Source: DATBGS01 sp036557885 (lineage in GTDB: Bacteria > Chloroflexota > Ktedonobacteria > Ktedonobacterales > DATBGS01). Taken from it: a stretch of 64,000 bases of DNA. The notes beneath the pieces were generated by a model. It had not been told where the DNA came from. It saw nothing but the letters and a program-made list of their open reading frames with translations, and ran no database searches. The translations under genes were made by a program, and so were the position numbers. Shown here piece after piece: positions 35,769-44,643 of this stretch. Numbering within the stretch: the stretch's first letter is position 1; each line of letters begins with the position of its first letter. The stretch is taken from NCBI GenBank assembly GCA_036557885.1, contig DATBGS010000131.1:1-64000 (forward strand). Direction: 5' to 3'.

Positions 35769-37083
35769 ATTGCGTGCTGAACGGCCTGGGAAGTGGGCTG
35801 ACATCCTCGGATGGCTGGGGCGAACCTGCCTCGGCCAGCATCTGACGAAGCTGTTCCTCTTCCTCCTGCAACCACATCTCCGGCAAGGTCGGGTCATCCA
35901 GCAGCGCCTGCCCAATGGCTGCCAGCGCCGCGTTTGCCAGCACCTGGACCTGCTCACCGTTTCCCTCCAGGAGCGCAAGGGCAGCCTCGGCGCGTGGACG
36001 CAGGATGGCCTCGTACTTGCTGCGTGCGCGCATCCCCTGCCGCAGCCACTCACGGGCCGCAGCAGCGTTAGCGTGGTGCCGTGCCTCAAAGTAGGCTGAT
36101 TCCAGCGCCAGGAGAGGCGTACGGCTGATCGGCACTGGACTTGTCATATGAGCCTGGTCGAGATATGCCCCGGCGCGGGCGATAGAGCCGTTATCCAGCG
36201 CCCACGCATATGCCGAGACGAGCGCGGCAAACTTCTGAGGAGGCGTTTCGGCCAGTGCCAGGCGACGCAGCACCAATTGGGCAGGCCAGTCGCGCGGGCG
36301 CACCGCAAGCACCTGCAAGCCAGCCATCTGCATCGTTATTGTTTCGCGCTCAGCCGCAGCGCCGCCCATCAGCAAGCGCAGCAAACGCAAGCCATCGCCT
36401 ATCCCCTGTTGGCCGCTGTAGGGCAACAGCAGGTTGATCAGGCCGCCCAGCGCGGCATCCCACATCAGCACAAAGAAGAAAAGAATCAGCAGAGGACTCA
36501 GCGCGGATGCTCCCGCCAGCGCCTCCGCCAGACACAACGGCTCGGCGTTGCCCGTCAAAGTGCTCAGATAGGCATCATAGGGCGGCCCATCGCTGTGGCA
36601 CGGCGCCAGATAGCCTACCAGGAGCCGCCAGGCCAGCAGCCCCAACAGCACGCTCGCCAGCGGACCAGCCGCCACCATGAGCGCCAGTCGCAGGCGGGCC
36701 AGGTGGCTGCTCAAGGGATAGGATGCCACCGCGCCGCCCGCTAACTGGCGCCCGTCCCAGCGGATGTGCAGATCATCGCGCCCGCGTATAAACTTGAGCG
36801 GGCCAATCTGCATATAATGGAACTCAAAGCCAACCAGCGCGCCCACCAGAAAATGCCCGCCCTCATGCACCAGCGTCACCAGATAGTGCATCAGCCAGAG
36901 CATCATAAACACGCCCACCCAGATGAAAAGATCACGATCAGCGGGAAGCGCCAGCGGCCCGCCGCCCAGCCTTGCCCCATGCAGAGCGGTTTGCAGCGAG
37001 TCATAGGTGTATTTGAAGAAGAACGTCCCAATCAGGATGTTGAGCAGATGGCTGATTTGCCAGCGCCAGGAACGAACGGGCAT
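35764..37083 (-). CDS. M50-like membrane metalloprotease with C-terminal helical domain
   Basis: The 439-residue protein has GGAGGTGAG before ATG 37083. HEGGH at residues 73-77 (LVTLVHEGGHFLVG) is the HEXXH zinc site of site-2-protease-type M50 enzymes and lies in a membrane segment, with a second possible metal-ligand helix containing MWDAALGGLINLLLP (Asp). Further spans follow, then about 200 residues of soluble helical sequence without a named domain. It starts 27 bases after the WD40 kinase stop, suggesting one operon. Regulated intramembrane cleavage of a sensor or kinase is an inference. Confidence 0.75.
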   Translation of the reverse strand: MPVRSWRWQISHLLNILIGTFFFKYTYDSLQTALHGARLGGGPLALPADRDLFIWVGVFMMLWLMHYLVTLVHEGGHFLVGALVGFEFHYMQIGPLKFIRGRDDLHIRWDGRQLAGGAVASYPLSSHLARLRLALMVAAGPLASVLLGLLAWRLLVGYLAPCHSDGPPYDAYLSTLTGNAEPLCLAEALAGASALSPLLILFFFVLMWDAALGGLINLLLPYSGQQGIGDGLRLLRLLMGGAAAERETITMQMAGLQVLAVRPRDWPAQLVLRRLALAETPPQKFAALVSAYAWALDNGSIARAGAYLDQAHMTSPVPISRTPLLALESAYFEARHHANAAAAREWLRQGMRARSKYEAILRPRAEAALALLEGNGEQVQVLANAALAAIGQALLDDPTLPEMWLQEEEEQLRQMLAEAGSPQPSEDVSPLPRPFSTQL

Positions 37084-37110
37084 TGTCTCACCTCCGTGTT
37101 TGCGTGACTC

Positions 37111-39114
37111 CTACAACTGCCAGAAATGCACCGTGCCAGCACCGTCCGCCGAGGCAACCATCTCCCCGCCGGGCGACCACGCCACCGCGTGTACCGCCCC
37201 GATATGTTTCTGGTAGATGAACGCCAGCTTGCCATCGCTGGCACCCCAGACACGTACCACCCCATCGGCGCCGCCAGAGGCCAGCCACTTCCCATCGGGC
37301 GACCACGCCACCGCCTCCACCGTACTGCTATGCCCGCGCAAGACGAACGCTTGCGCGCCCGTTAGCGCATCCCAGATATGCGCCGTTGTGTCGCTGCTGC
37401 CAGAGGCAATCCGCTTGCCATCCGGCGACCAGGCCAATGTTCGGATGCCACCTTCAAACAGGTGTTGATGGCCTTGATAGGTGCAGCGCGTCTCACCGGT
37501 AGCGGCATCCCACACGTGGACCGCGAAATCGGCGCTGCCGGAGGCAATCAGCTTGCCATCCGGCGACCAGTCCAGGGCATAGACGGTGCCATTGTGCAAG
37601 AAGCCCTGATGCTCATGATAGGCCAGAACCGTCTCGCAGGTGCTAGCATTCCAGATTTCCACCTTTTTATCCAGCCCACCAGAGGCAATGTGTGTTGCAG
37701 ATGGCGACCAGCACAGCGCCTCTATGCTCTCTTTAAATCCTTTGAGCGGGTTGCCACTGAATAAACTGACGTTGCGACGAAATCGAATCAGGATGCCTCT
37801 GGCGGGTTCCCAGACCTGCACCTCCCCATTTATATCCCCAGAGGCAATCTGCTTCCCATCTGGCGACCAGTCCAGCGCGTTGATGGAATACGTATGCCCG
37901 CGATAAGTCCAGACCGGCACCCCAATATCGCTTTCCCACAGGTGAATCGCTCCGTCGTTCCCGCCGGAAGCCAGCTTCTTGCCATCGGGCGACCAGGCAA
38001 GCGTGTTCACCGCCCCAAAATGCCCCTTACAGGTGGTGAGGAGTTTGCCCTCGCGTGGAGGCTGTGCCCCGCGCGACACCGGGGGCGCCTGGCTTGCTGG
38101 AAGCCCAACCTGGGGCGGCGCTGGGGCAGGCGCGATCACTGGCTGGCTCAAGCGCGCGGGCTGAGGTGGCGCTGGCTGACCATTTTTCCCTGCGGCCAGA
38201 TCATTGGCTAGCTGCCGAAGCTGCTCTTTGATGACATTCATGCTGGCGGGGCGCCTCTTGCGGTCCGACTGTACCATCTCAAAGATCAGCGCCTCCAGCC
38301 CTGGCAGCGCGGTCAGGCCCAGCGGCGCAAAGACAAACGGCGCGTCTGAGGGGTCGGTGCCGCTGAGCATCTGGTGCAGCGTCGCGCCCAGGCTATAGAT
38401 GTCGGCCTGGGCGGTGGTTTGCGCCTTGCCATATTGCTCTGGCGCGGCGTAGCCCGCCGAGCCAAAGGCTACTGTGTCTTTGGCCTGCCCCGGCTTAAAG
38501 TGGCGCGCAATACCAAAGTCTATCAGGTACGCATGCCCGGCAGGGGTGAGCATGATGTTGGCGGGCTTCAGATCACGAAAGATGATGGGGGGCTGCTGGC
38601 TGTGTAGATACTCCAGCACCTCGCAGAGTTGCAGCGCCAGTCGCAGCACCTCCTCCGGCGGTAAACATCCGCCCGGTGCCGCGCCGAGCCTGGCCTCCAG
38701 CGTCTGGCCTTCGATGAAATCCATCACCAGATACCAGTGCCCGCCCTCGCTGAACTGCTCATAAATGCGCGGCAGGTTGGGATGCACCAACTGCGCCAGC
38801 AGCAGAGCCTCCCTGCGAAACGCCTCCAGCGCCCCCCGCAACTCTTCTGGCGCGAGAGTGCGCTGGCTCATCTCTTTGATTGCCACGCGCCGGTTGCCAA
38901 GCTCAGCATCCTGCGCCTCGTAGACCGCGCCAAAGCCACCCTTGCCCACCTGCCGCGCCAGACGATAATGCCCCTTCAGCAAGTGATCCGTTGCCAGCGC
39001 CACTGTCGGCGTGTCGGCTGGCGTTTGCTGAGCCAGGCCACAGGCAAAACAAAACGCCGCCCCCGGCGGATTCAACGCGCCACAGTTGGCGCAGTAGGAA
39101 GACGACGCAGCCAT
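37111..39114 (-). CDS. Zinc-ribbon Ser/Thr kinase with WD40 propeller, no membrane span
   Basis: The 667-residue protein has a zinc ribbon (CANCG, CFACG), a kinase domain at about 45-310 with GKGGFGAVYEA, VAIKEMSQR, IIFRDLKPAN, DFGIAR and APEQYG, a Pro/Ala-rich linker, then seven WD40 repeats (for example AWSPDGKKLASGGND and WSPDGKWLASGGAD). Unlike 31068-33272 it has no membrane segment, so the whole protein is probably cytosolic. ATG 39114 is preferred; an upstream TTG (39126) is possible. It is likely the first gene of an operon with the M50 protease. Confidence 0.85.
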   Translation of the reverse strand: MAASSSYCANCGALNPPGAAFCFACGLAQQTPADTPTVALATDHLLKGHYRLARQVGKGGFGAVYEAQDAELGNRRVAIKEMSQRTLAPEELRGALEAFRREALLLAQLVHPNLPRIYEQFSEGGHWYLVMDFIEGQTLEARLGAAPGGCLPPEEVLRLALQLCEVLEYLHSQQPPIIFRDLKPANIMLTPAGHAYLIDFGIARHFKPGQAKDTVAFGSAGYAAPEQYGKAQTTAQADIYSLGATLHQMLSGTDPSDAPFVFAPLGLTALPGLEALIFEMVQSDRKRRPASMNVIKEQLRQLANDLAAGKNGQPAPPQPARLSQPVIAPAPAPPQVGLPASQAPPVSRGAQPPREGKLLTTCKGHFGAVNTLAWSPDGKKLASGGNDGAIHLWESDIGVPVWTYRGHTYSINALDWSPDGKQIASGDINGEVQVWEPARGILIRFRRNVSLFSGNPLKGFKESIEALCWSPSATHIASGGLDKKVEIWNASTCETVLAYHEHQGFLHNGTVYALDWSPDGKLIASGSADFAVHVWDAATGETRCTYQGHQHLFEGGIRTLAWSPDGKRIASGSSDTTAHIWDALTGAQAFVLRGHSSTVEAVAWSPDGKWLASGGADGVVRVWGASDGKLAFIYQKHIGAVHAVAWSPGGEMVASADGAGTVHFWQL

Positions 39115-39322
39115 GCTCTTTATCAACCCTCTTCCCCTGGCAGAATACGTACCTGCCTGGTTGATGCTCCGAGGTAATTTCCCTCTCTAATCGTAGAGTA
39201 ACACGGCTGTTGTGTCAAATAGGCTGCATTACAGGACAGGACGCTTCGCAGAGGTGACGGGGCCGAAGCAGACGGCGCAGAGGAGGCTGCATCAGGGGAG
39301 GCAGAAGCGTGTGGAGAACGGC

Positions 39323-39463
39323 TTACTCCTCGACATCATCCCGATACTGGCGCCGACGAATGGAGAGCGTCAGCCATCCCAGCAAACAGAGGATGATCGT
39401 GGCAAGCGTCCACGCAAAGAGAAGGCCATCGCTGCCAATGGCAGCAATAACAACAGCAGGCAT
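39323..39463 (-). CDS. 46-residue single-span membrane protein
   Basis: This small frame encodes MPAVVIAAIG, one membrane segment (residues 13-35, with LLFAWTLATIILCLLGWL), then the basic tail IRRRQYRDD and VEE. AAAAGGA lies 8 bases before ATG 39463. The hydrophobic core flanked by RRR, plus the ribosome site, supports a real gene although it is short. Function unknown; it could be a regulator of the neighbouring kinases or an independent small protein. Confidence 0.55.
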   Translation of the reverse strand: MPAVVIAAIGSDGLLFAWTLATIILCLLGWLTLSIRRRQYRDDVEE

Positions 39464-39617
39464 CGCATCCGTCCTTTTCCGGCTTCGCTGTGAAGGCTCA
39501 GGGCGCAGCAGAACAATGTGCCTTGTGACCTTCAGAAGAGAAGACGGGTAGCAGGCATTTCAGTAACATTTTTGGTGTTTAACCGCCAGCCTGCCCGCTG
39601 GCTCGCCTGCGCTGCAA

Positions 39618-39628
39618 TGTGCTATACT
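39618..39628 (+). promoter_or_regulatory. Extended -10 promoter for PRPP synthetase
   Basis: TGTGCTATACT is identical to the 11-mer at 3220 and 53857. It lies about 85 bases before the GTG start. Confidence 0.5.
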
Positions 39629-39710
39629 ATCTACAGATGACGCGATGCCAAGATTCGAGCGCCATGCTACCCCTGAGTACGGCCCGAACTGTTCAGAACA
39701 GGAGCCGCCC

Positions 39711-40649
39711 GTGATTCCCCTGAGCATCTTTACCGGCAATGCCAACCGCCCACTTGCCGCCGCCGTCTGCCGCCATTTGAATATCCACGATGGGCAGGCC
39801 GAAGTATTTCAATTTAGTAATGAAAATATCTTTGTCAAAATTAATGAGAATATTCGCGGGCATGATGTCTTTATCATTCAGCCATTTAGTCACCCGGTCA
39901 ACACCTCCATCATGGAACTGCTCATCATGATTGACGCCTGCAAGCGCGCGTCGGCCCGCAGGATTACGGCTGTAATCCCCTATTACGCCTATGGGCGCAG
40001 CGACAAAAAAGACCAGCCGCGCGTGCCCATCACGGCGCGGCTGATTGCCGATTGCATCAGCGTGGCGGGCGCCAGCCGGTTGCTGACGATGGACCTGCAC
40101 GCCGGGCAGATTCAAGGCTTCTTTAACATTCCAGTGGATGAACTGAGCGCCTCAAAAATCCTGGCGAACTACTGGCGGGGGAAGCGGATTCCAAATCTGA
40201 CAGTAGTTGCCACCGACGCGGGCTTTGCCAAGAAAGCCCGCAACTTTGCGATCTTGATGGACGCGCCGCTGGCGATTGTGGAAAAGCAGCGCATGGGCAA
40301 CGATGGCCGCACCGAAGCGCGGGGCGTCATTGGCGATGTGAAGGGGCGCAATGTGCTGATCGTGGATGATGAGATAGACACAGCAAGCTCGATAGTGCAG
40401 GCGCTGCAACTGGTCAAAAAGGTGGGCGCGCTGGATGTCTATGCTTCGGCGGTGCATGGCGTGCTTTCTGGTCCGGCCATCCAACGGCTGCGCGAAGCCC
40501 AATTTACCGAGATCGCCCTCACCGATACCATCCCCCTGCCGGAGGAGAAGCGGCCTCCTTTTATCACTATCCTCTCCGTTGCTGACCTGTTCGCTGATGC
40601 CATCATGCACATCTACAGCGACCAGTCCGTTTCTCAACTGTTCAATTGA
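39711..40649 (+). CDS. prs: Ribose-phosphate pyrophosphokinase
   Basis: The 312-residue protein is normal length for class I PRPP synthetase. GTG 39711 follows CAGGAG by 6 bases; the frame stays open upstream but without a site. The catalytic flexible loop is YGRSDKKDQPRVP (typical YARQDRKDRPR), the Mg/ribose-5-phosphate region includes MDLHAGQIQGFF, and the PRPP-binding loop is VLIVDDEIDTASSI. It makes PRPP from ribose-5-phosphate and ATP for nucleotide, His and Trp synthesis. The loop differs from the common class I form at two or three positions. Confidence 0.9.
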   Translation: MIPLSIFTGNANRPLAAAVCRHLNIHDGQAEVFQFSNENIFVKINENIRGHDVFIIQPFSHPVNTSIMELLIMIDACKRASARRITAVIPYYAYGRSDKKDQPRVPITARLIADCISVAGASRLLTMDLHAGQIQGFFNIPVDELSASKILANYWRGKRIPNLTVVATDAGFAKKARNFAILMDAPLAIVEKQRMGNDGRTEARGVIGDVKGRNVLIVDDEIDTASSIVQALQLVKKVGALDVYASAVHGVLSGPAIQRLREAQFTEIALTDTIPLPEEKRPPFITILSVADLFADAIMHIYSDQSVSQLFN

Positions 40650-40667
40650 CGAGAGCGCGGATGCTTG

Positions 40668-41432
40668 ATGATTCCTTATGATTCGCTTGAGGAATTTCGT
40701 GATCCAGAGACTTATGATCTGGAAGATGCGGGCTACGAAGAAGATTATCCCTTGACCGAGCAGTGGGCGCGGGTATTGGGCGGGCCACTGCTCGATCTGG
40801 GGTGTGGAACGGGGCGCATGGCCCTGCGATTGGCGGCTCAAGGCTATGAGGTGACGGGGGTGGATATTACGCCCGAAATGATTGCGCGTGCGCGCCAGAA
40901 AGCGGCTGCGCAATCTGTTTCTGTTGAATGGGTGGTGGCGGATGCGCGCACGTTCCACCTCCAGAAGCAGTTTCCCTTCATTTTCATGCTGGAAAACGTC
41001 TTTCAATTCTTCCCAACGCGAGAGGACCAGGAAGGGCTGCTGGCCCGCGTTAGAGAGCATTTGACTCCGGAGGGCTGTTTCCTCTTTGAGACACGCAATC
41101 CCTCCCTGCTCAATCGCGTGAGACTACGCCATTCGGAACCACAGCACTACACCACCGCTGATGGCGGGCACCTTGTGGTCACGGAAGAGCAATACTACGA
41201 CCCCATCACCCAAATCCAGCACTACACCTTCCATCGCACATTTCTGCATCCAGGCAGGCAGCAAGAGGTGAAGACGCTGCGCACGGCGTTGCGCTATGTC
41301 TATCCCCAGGAAATGGAAGCGCTGCTTTTCTACAATGGGCTGCGCATTCGCACGTGTTACGGCTCTTGGCAGCAGGAGCCGCTAACAGCCACATCTCCCG
41401 CGATGATCTATGTCTGCCAGCGACGCGCCTAG
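40668..41432 (+). CDS. SAM-dependent methyltransferase
   Basis: The 254-residue protein has motif I LLDLGCGTGRMALRL, motif II acid in VTGVDITPEM, and DARTFHLQ with a following FIFMLENVFQFF strand, as in Methyltransf_25/11 enzymes. ATG 40668 lies 18 bases after the PRPP synthetase stop, but the ribosome site is weak. The substrate is unknown. It may be co-transcribed with prs. Confidence 0.75.
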   Translation: MIPYDSLEEFRDPETYDLEDAGYEEDYPLTEQWARVLGGPLLDLGCGTGRMALRLAAQGYEVTGVDITPEMIARARQKAAAQSVSVEWVVADARTFHLQKQFPFIFMLENVFQFFPTREDQEGLLARVREHLTPEGCFLFETRNPSLLNRVRLRHSEPQHYTTADGGHLVVTEEQYYDPITQIQHYTFHRTFLHPGRQQEVKTLRTALRYVYPQEMEALLFYNGLRIRTCYGSWQQEPLTATSPAMIYVCQRRA

Positions 41433-41470
41433 CCGGTGGCCCCGGCACGGTGGCCGGGGCTACTGGCTAC
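41430..41470. repeat. GGTGGCCCCGGCACGGTGGCCGGG repeat unit
   Basis: The segment GCCGGTGGCCCCGGCACGG, then GGCCGGGGCTACTGGC, is one GGGGCTAC unit at the convergent end of the methyltransferase and the sensor gene. It resembles the hairpin at 4702. Confidence 0.6.
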
Positions 41471-41473
41471 CCC

Positions 41474-43585
41474 CTAACAACATGCGGCGAGCGGGTCGCC
41501 ATGCTCCTCGCTCAGCAGCGCGTCGCCGCTGGAGGGCACCTGATAGCGCCAGGTATGTTTATAGGGGTAGTTGGGCAGGAGGGGCGGGGTGGAGATGAAG
41601 GAGTTGAGCGCCGAAGAGGTATGGGACCAGGAAAGCACCATGAGGACCGAGTACGTACCTCCGTTGCTCTGGGAGACGGTGGTCTCTAACCTGGCCGGAA
41701 CGCCATAGGCTGCCGAACCGTCGCTCGTCGCCTGCCAGACTGTATAATACAGGCTGGTGTTGCCTGGACCTAACGGCAACTGCCAGGGGTCAAGCGCGTT
41801 CTTGCCCTGGTCCAGGCCATTCTCCATCACCCGATCTGCATTGAGCACGGCCTGATCTTCTGGCGAACCGAGCGAGAGCCGCCCGGCGGGGGTATCCTGC
41901 ACCTTGAGCACTTTGCCCAGGATGGTTGGGATATAGACGCGATCATGCTGCTCATCCACTGCCGGGTCTGTCCAGGCGAGGTCATGCGCCAGCACCGGCA
42001 GCGTGCTGAGCACCTGCCAGTTTTGGGTATTGGCAACCATCACGCCCGCTTTGTTGAGCAAATAAGCGTGGTGGAGCTTTTGATTGACCGCCATTGCCCA
42101 GGCTGCCGGAAGCGTGCCGCGCACCACGCCAGAGCGGGCATCCAGCGCCAGCGTCTTGCTCTGGCCGTTGTCTGCGTCCTGGCGCACATAGAGCACATCC
42201 TGCGCTGGATCAGCCGCCAGCGGCGTTTCATCGGGCTGTGCCTCCCAGGTGGTCACTTTCTTGCCGCTCTTGGCCGCGTAGACTTCTACGCACATCCCGC
42301 TGGCAATCGTGGCGCAGTTGGCCCAGAGGTACAGCCAGTCGGTGGTTTCGCTAAACAGCGCCGCTTGGGTTTGCCCGCCCAACAGGGCTTCTGCGGGGAG
42401 GCTGGTCTGATAGGCAATCTGCCCGGTTCGCGTGTCTTGTGCAGACAGGCTCTCCCAGGTGGGCTGTACACGCAGGTTCACGCCCGCCGACAGCAGCAAA
42501 TGGTCGCGCTGGTCCATGAACGTCTGAGCAACTGCACTGCCCTGGTCATTGCAGCACGCCAGGCGATAGCTCGCGCCGGGTGCGAAGGCGCGGCTGTTAT
42601 AGGTCATCACCTGCTCTGTATTGCTGATTGCCACGACCTGGCCCAGCGTCGCATCGTCTAAAAGAGCGGTAAAGGACACGCCCCCTCTGTCTTGTTGGTT
42701 GGCACAGGCTGGCGCGAGCACATCTGAGCGCTTGCCAGTCTCTACATCCAGGCCAAAGGCACGCATGCACGAGGGGATGTAGGGACAATAGCTCACTGAG
42801 CAATCCTGGCGCTTATCGGAGGAGAGGGTAAAGAGGCGATGGGAGAGGGGGTCGAAGCGAATGATGGACGTGAGATTGCCGGGGTCTAGAATATCGGCCA
42901 GCATCGAAGATGTAGTGCTGGTTGAGGCAGGGGCGGTGTGCGTGTTTGCCAGATACGCTAGAAACAAGGCCGCCATGCTGGTTATTAAAAATGAGGCTGC
43001 CAGCACCGCGACGAGCACTTTATGCGGCATGCTAAGCCAGGAGCGCGTTGGGGAGGGCTGGGGCTGCGGGGAGACGCCAGGGGAGGGCGGGGAGGGCGGG
43101 AGCAGGTGCAGGCGGGGGGAGCATTCTGGCTCGCCACGTTGCGCGCCCACTGGAAACAGGAAACGCTCCGCTGGCTGTGGCTCGGACTTCGCGGGGAGGG
43201 TGTCTCGCTGGGATAGAATCGCTTGCAGCGCGGCCCATTCGCGCTCTGGTTTGGGGGCCAGGCGCTCTTGAATGGCGGCCCAGGTCGCGCCTTCCAGCGC
43301 CACCATCTCTGGCGCGTCAAGCGGCTGCGCCTGGAACCAGGCTTCGGCCCGCCGCAGTTGCTCCACTTCCTGGCGACACTCAGCGCACTGCGCGACGTGC
43401 CGTTGAAGCGACGCGCGCAGGGTGAGTTCACAGGTTTCATCAAGCAGAAGGGCAAGCTGCTCCCGCGCCTGACGATGCGACAGCGCGGGAGAGCGCGGGT
43501 GCTTTTTCGGGGGGTCAGCATGCGTATGATTGGATGACTCAGGTTCCTTTGACGAATCTGGACGATTAATCATCACATGTCTCAT
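41474..43585 (-). CDS. zf-HC2 anti-sigma factor with extracellular propeller-like domain
   Basis: The 703-residue protein starts at ATG 43585 (GGGGG upstream). A zf-HC2/ZAS zinc motif is visible in LQRHVAQCAECRQEVEQL, the classical anti-sigma fold. A basic cytosolic linker, one membrane span (about 220-242, VLVAVLAASFLITSMAALFL) and a large outside region follow. The outside region has repeated 'DLAWTDPAVDEQHDRVYIPT' and 'DVLYVRQDADNGQ' blades of the YVTN/PQQ-like type. It overlaps the end of the ECF sigma gene (43566), strong evidence of a sigma/anti-sigma pair. Confidence 0.8.
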   Translation of the reverse strand: MRHVMINRPDSSKEPESSNHTHADPPKKHPRSPALSHRQAREQLALLLDETCELTLRASLQRHVAQCAECRQEVEQLRRAEAWFQAQPLDAPEMVALEGATWAAIQERLAPKPEREWAALQAILSQRDTLPAKSEPQPAERFLFPVGAQRGEPECSPRLHLLPPSPPSPGVSPQPQPSPTRSWLSMPHKVLVAVLAASFLITSMAALFLAYLANTHTAPASTSTTSSMLADILDPGNLTSIIRFDPLSHRLFTLSSDKRQDCSVSYCPYIPSCMRAFGLDVETGKRSDVLAPACANQQDRGGVSFTALLDDATLGQVVAISNTEQVMTYNSRAFAPGASYRLACCNDQGSAVAQTFMDQRDHLLLSAGVNLRVQPTWESLSAQDTRTGQIAYQTSLPAEALLGGQTQAALFSETTDWLYLWANCATIASGMCVEVYAAKSGKKVTTWEAQPDETPLAADPAQDVLYVRQDADNGQSKTLALDARSGVVRGTLPAAWAMAVNQKLHHAYLLNKAGVMVANTQNWQVLSTLPVLAHDLAWTDPAVDEQHDRVYIPTILGKVLKVQDTPAGRLSLGSPEDQAVLNADRVMENGLDQGKNALDPWQLPLGPGNTSLYYTVWQATSDGSAAYGVPARLETTVSQSNGGTYSVLMVLSWSHTSSALNSFISTPPLLPNYPYKHTWRYQVPSSGDALLSEEHGDPLAACC

Positions 43586-44405
43586 GCGTGCCCCCGTTAT
43601 AGCGATCAGCCTCCAACACGCCGCGCCCCTGACGCTCTGCGTGCTGGTTGCTCTCCATTGAGCTTGTCTGGGCGGTGGCGCCATTGCGACCAGGTTCGCC
43701 ACGCCCTTCTAAGGCTTGCCAACGCGCCTTAAACGCCTCGCGCCCGCGTTGCAGGCGCGTGCGGGCGGCGCCAGAAGAGATGCCAAGCATTGTGGCAATC
43801 TCATCATGGGAAAAGCCATGATGCAGGTGCAGCAGCAGGCAGGACGTCAGGTTGGGCGAGATGCCCGCCAGCGCCTTCTGCAACCGATCACGCAGCACCA
43901 CATGCTCTTCAGGGTCGAGGCTGCGGCTGGAGTCATGATGATCACTGCCGCCCAATAAGGGCAGCCAGGCAATGCGCTTGCGCCGACGATGTTCGTCCAG
44001 GGCCGCGTTGGTCGCCACACGATAGAGCCAGGCACGCACATTCGCCATTTGCTGACCAGAAACCATCGCCAGGTGCAGCTTAATAAAGCAGTCCTGTGTC
44101 AAATCCTGAGCCAGCGGCGCATCTCCCAGCATACGGAACAGGTAGCTGGAGAGTGGCCGGTAGTAGGTTTCAAAGAGTTCCTCAAACGTGCGTGTCTGTT
44201 CTTGTGCCTCAGTTGTCTCGCCCTCAATCACAGGGGCGAGCATATTCGTGACCATACGTCCCCCTGACGAAGAAGTTTCGTCGCGTGACGAAACCCCTTC
44301 GCGTGACAATTCCTCTTCACGCGGCGCTGGAGCCATTCCCTGCTCTGATCCGCTTTCCTCGGCGGGGATGGACCCTCCCAGCGGCGTTTTCATCGGTTGT
44401 TGCAT
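43566..44405 (-). CDS. ECF sigma factor 4 (paired with zf-HC2 anti-sigma)
   Basis: The 279-residue protein has region 2 in FEELFETYYRPLSSYLFRML and APLAQDLTQDCFIKLH, with WLYRVATNAALDEHRR, and region 4 in LTSCLLLHLHHGFSHDEIATMLGISSGAARTRLQRGREAF. The first 50 residues are low-complexity with repeated Ser-Arg-Glu/Asp; ATG 44255 has AGGGGG upstream and may be the real start, removing this part. The C-terminal tail (after GREAF) is polar and extended. It overlaps the anti-sigma gene. Confidence 0.85.
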   Translation of the reverse strand: MQQPMKTPLGGSIPAEESGSEQGMAPAPREEELSREGVSSRDETSSSGGRMVTNMLAPVIEGETTEAQEQTRTFEELFETYYRPLSSYLFRMLGDAPLAQDLTQDCFIKLHLAMVSGQQMANVRAWLYRVATNAALDEHRRRKRIAWLPLLGGSDHHDSSRSLDPEEHVVLRDRLQKALAGISPNLTSCLLLHLHHGFSHDEIATMLGISSGAARTRLQRGREAFKARWQALEGRGEPGRNGATAQTSSMESNQHAERQGRGVLEADRYNGGTHETCDD

Positions 44406-44643
44406 GCGCTCGCGCCTTGCCGATGACGTGTGCGTCGTGCAAGCGCTGCGTTCACAACGCCAGCATTCTCCACTTCAGCCCCTCCTCGCGCTAGTAAGAC
44501 GCACAACAGTCACCAAATGTGTTATCGAATTTTCCCTACTGTACAATCAATGGACCTGTTCGATATTCTTTAGTAGAATACCTTCTGGGCTGGAGCGGCG
44601 GGAGAAGCGCAGAAGAACGACCCGTTTTGATGGGATGGAAACA

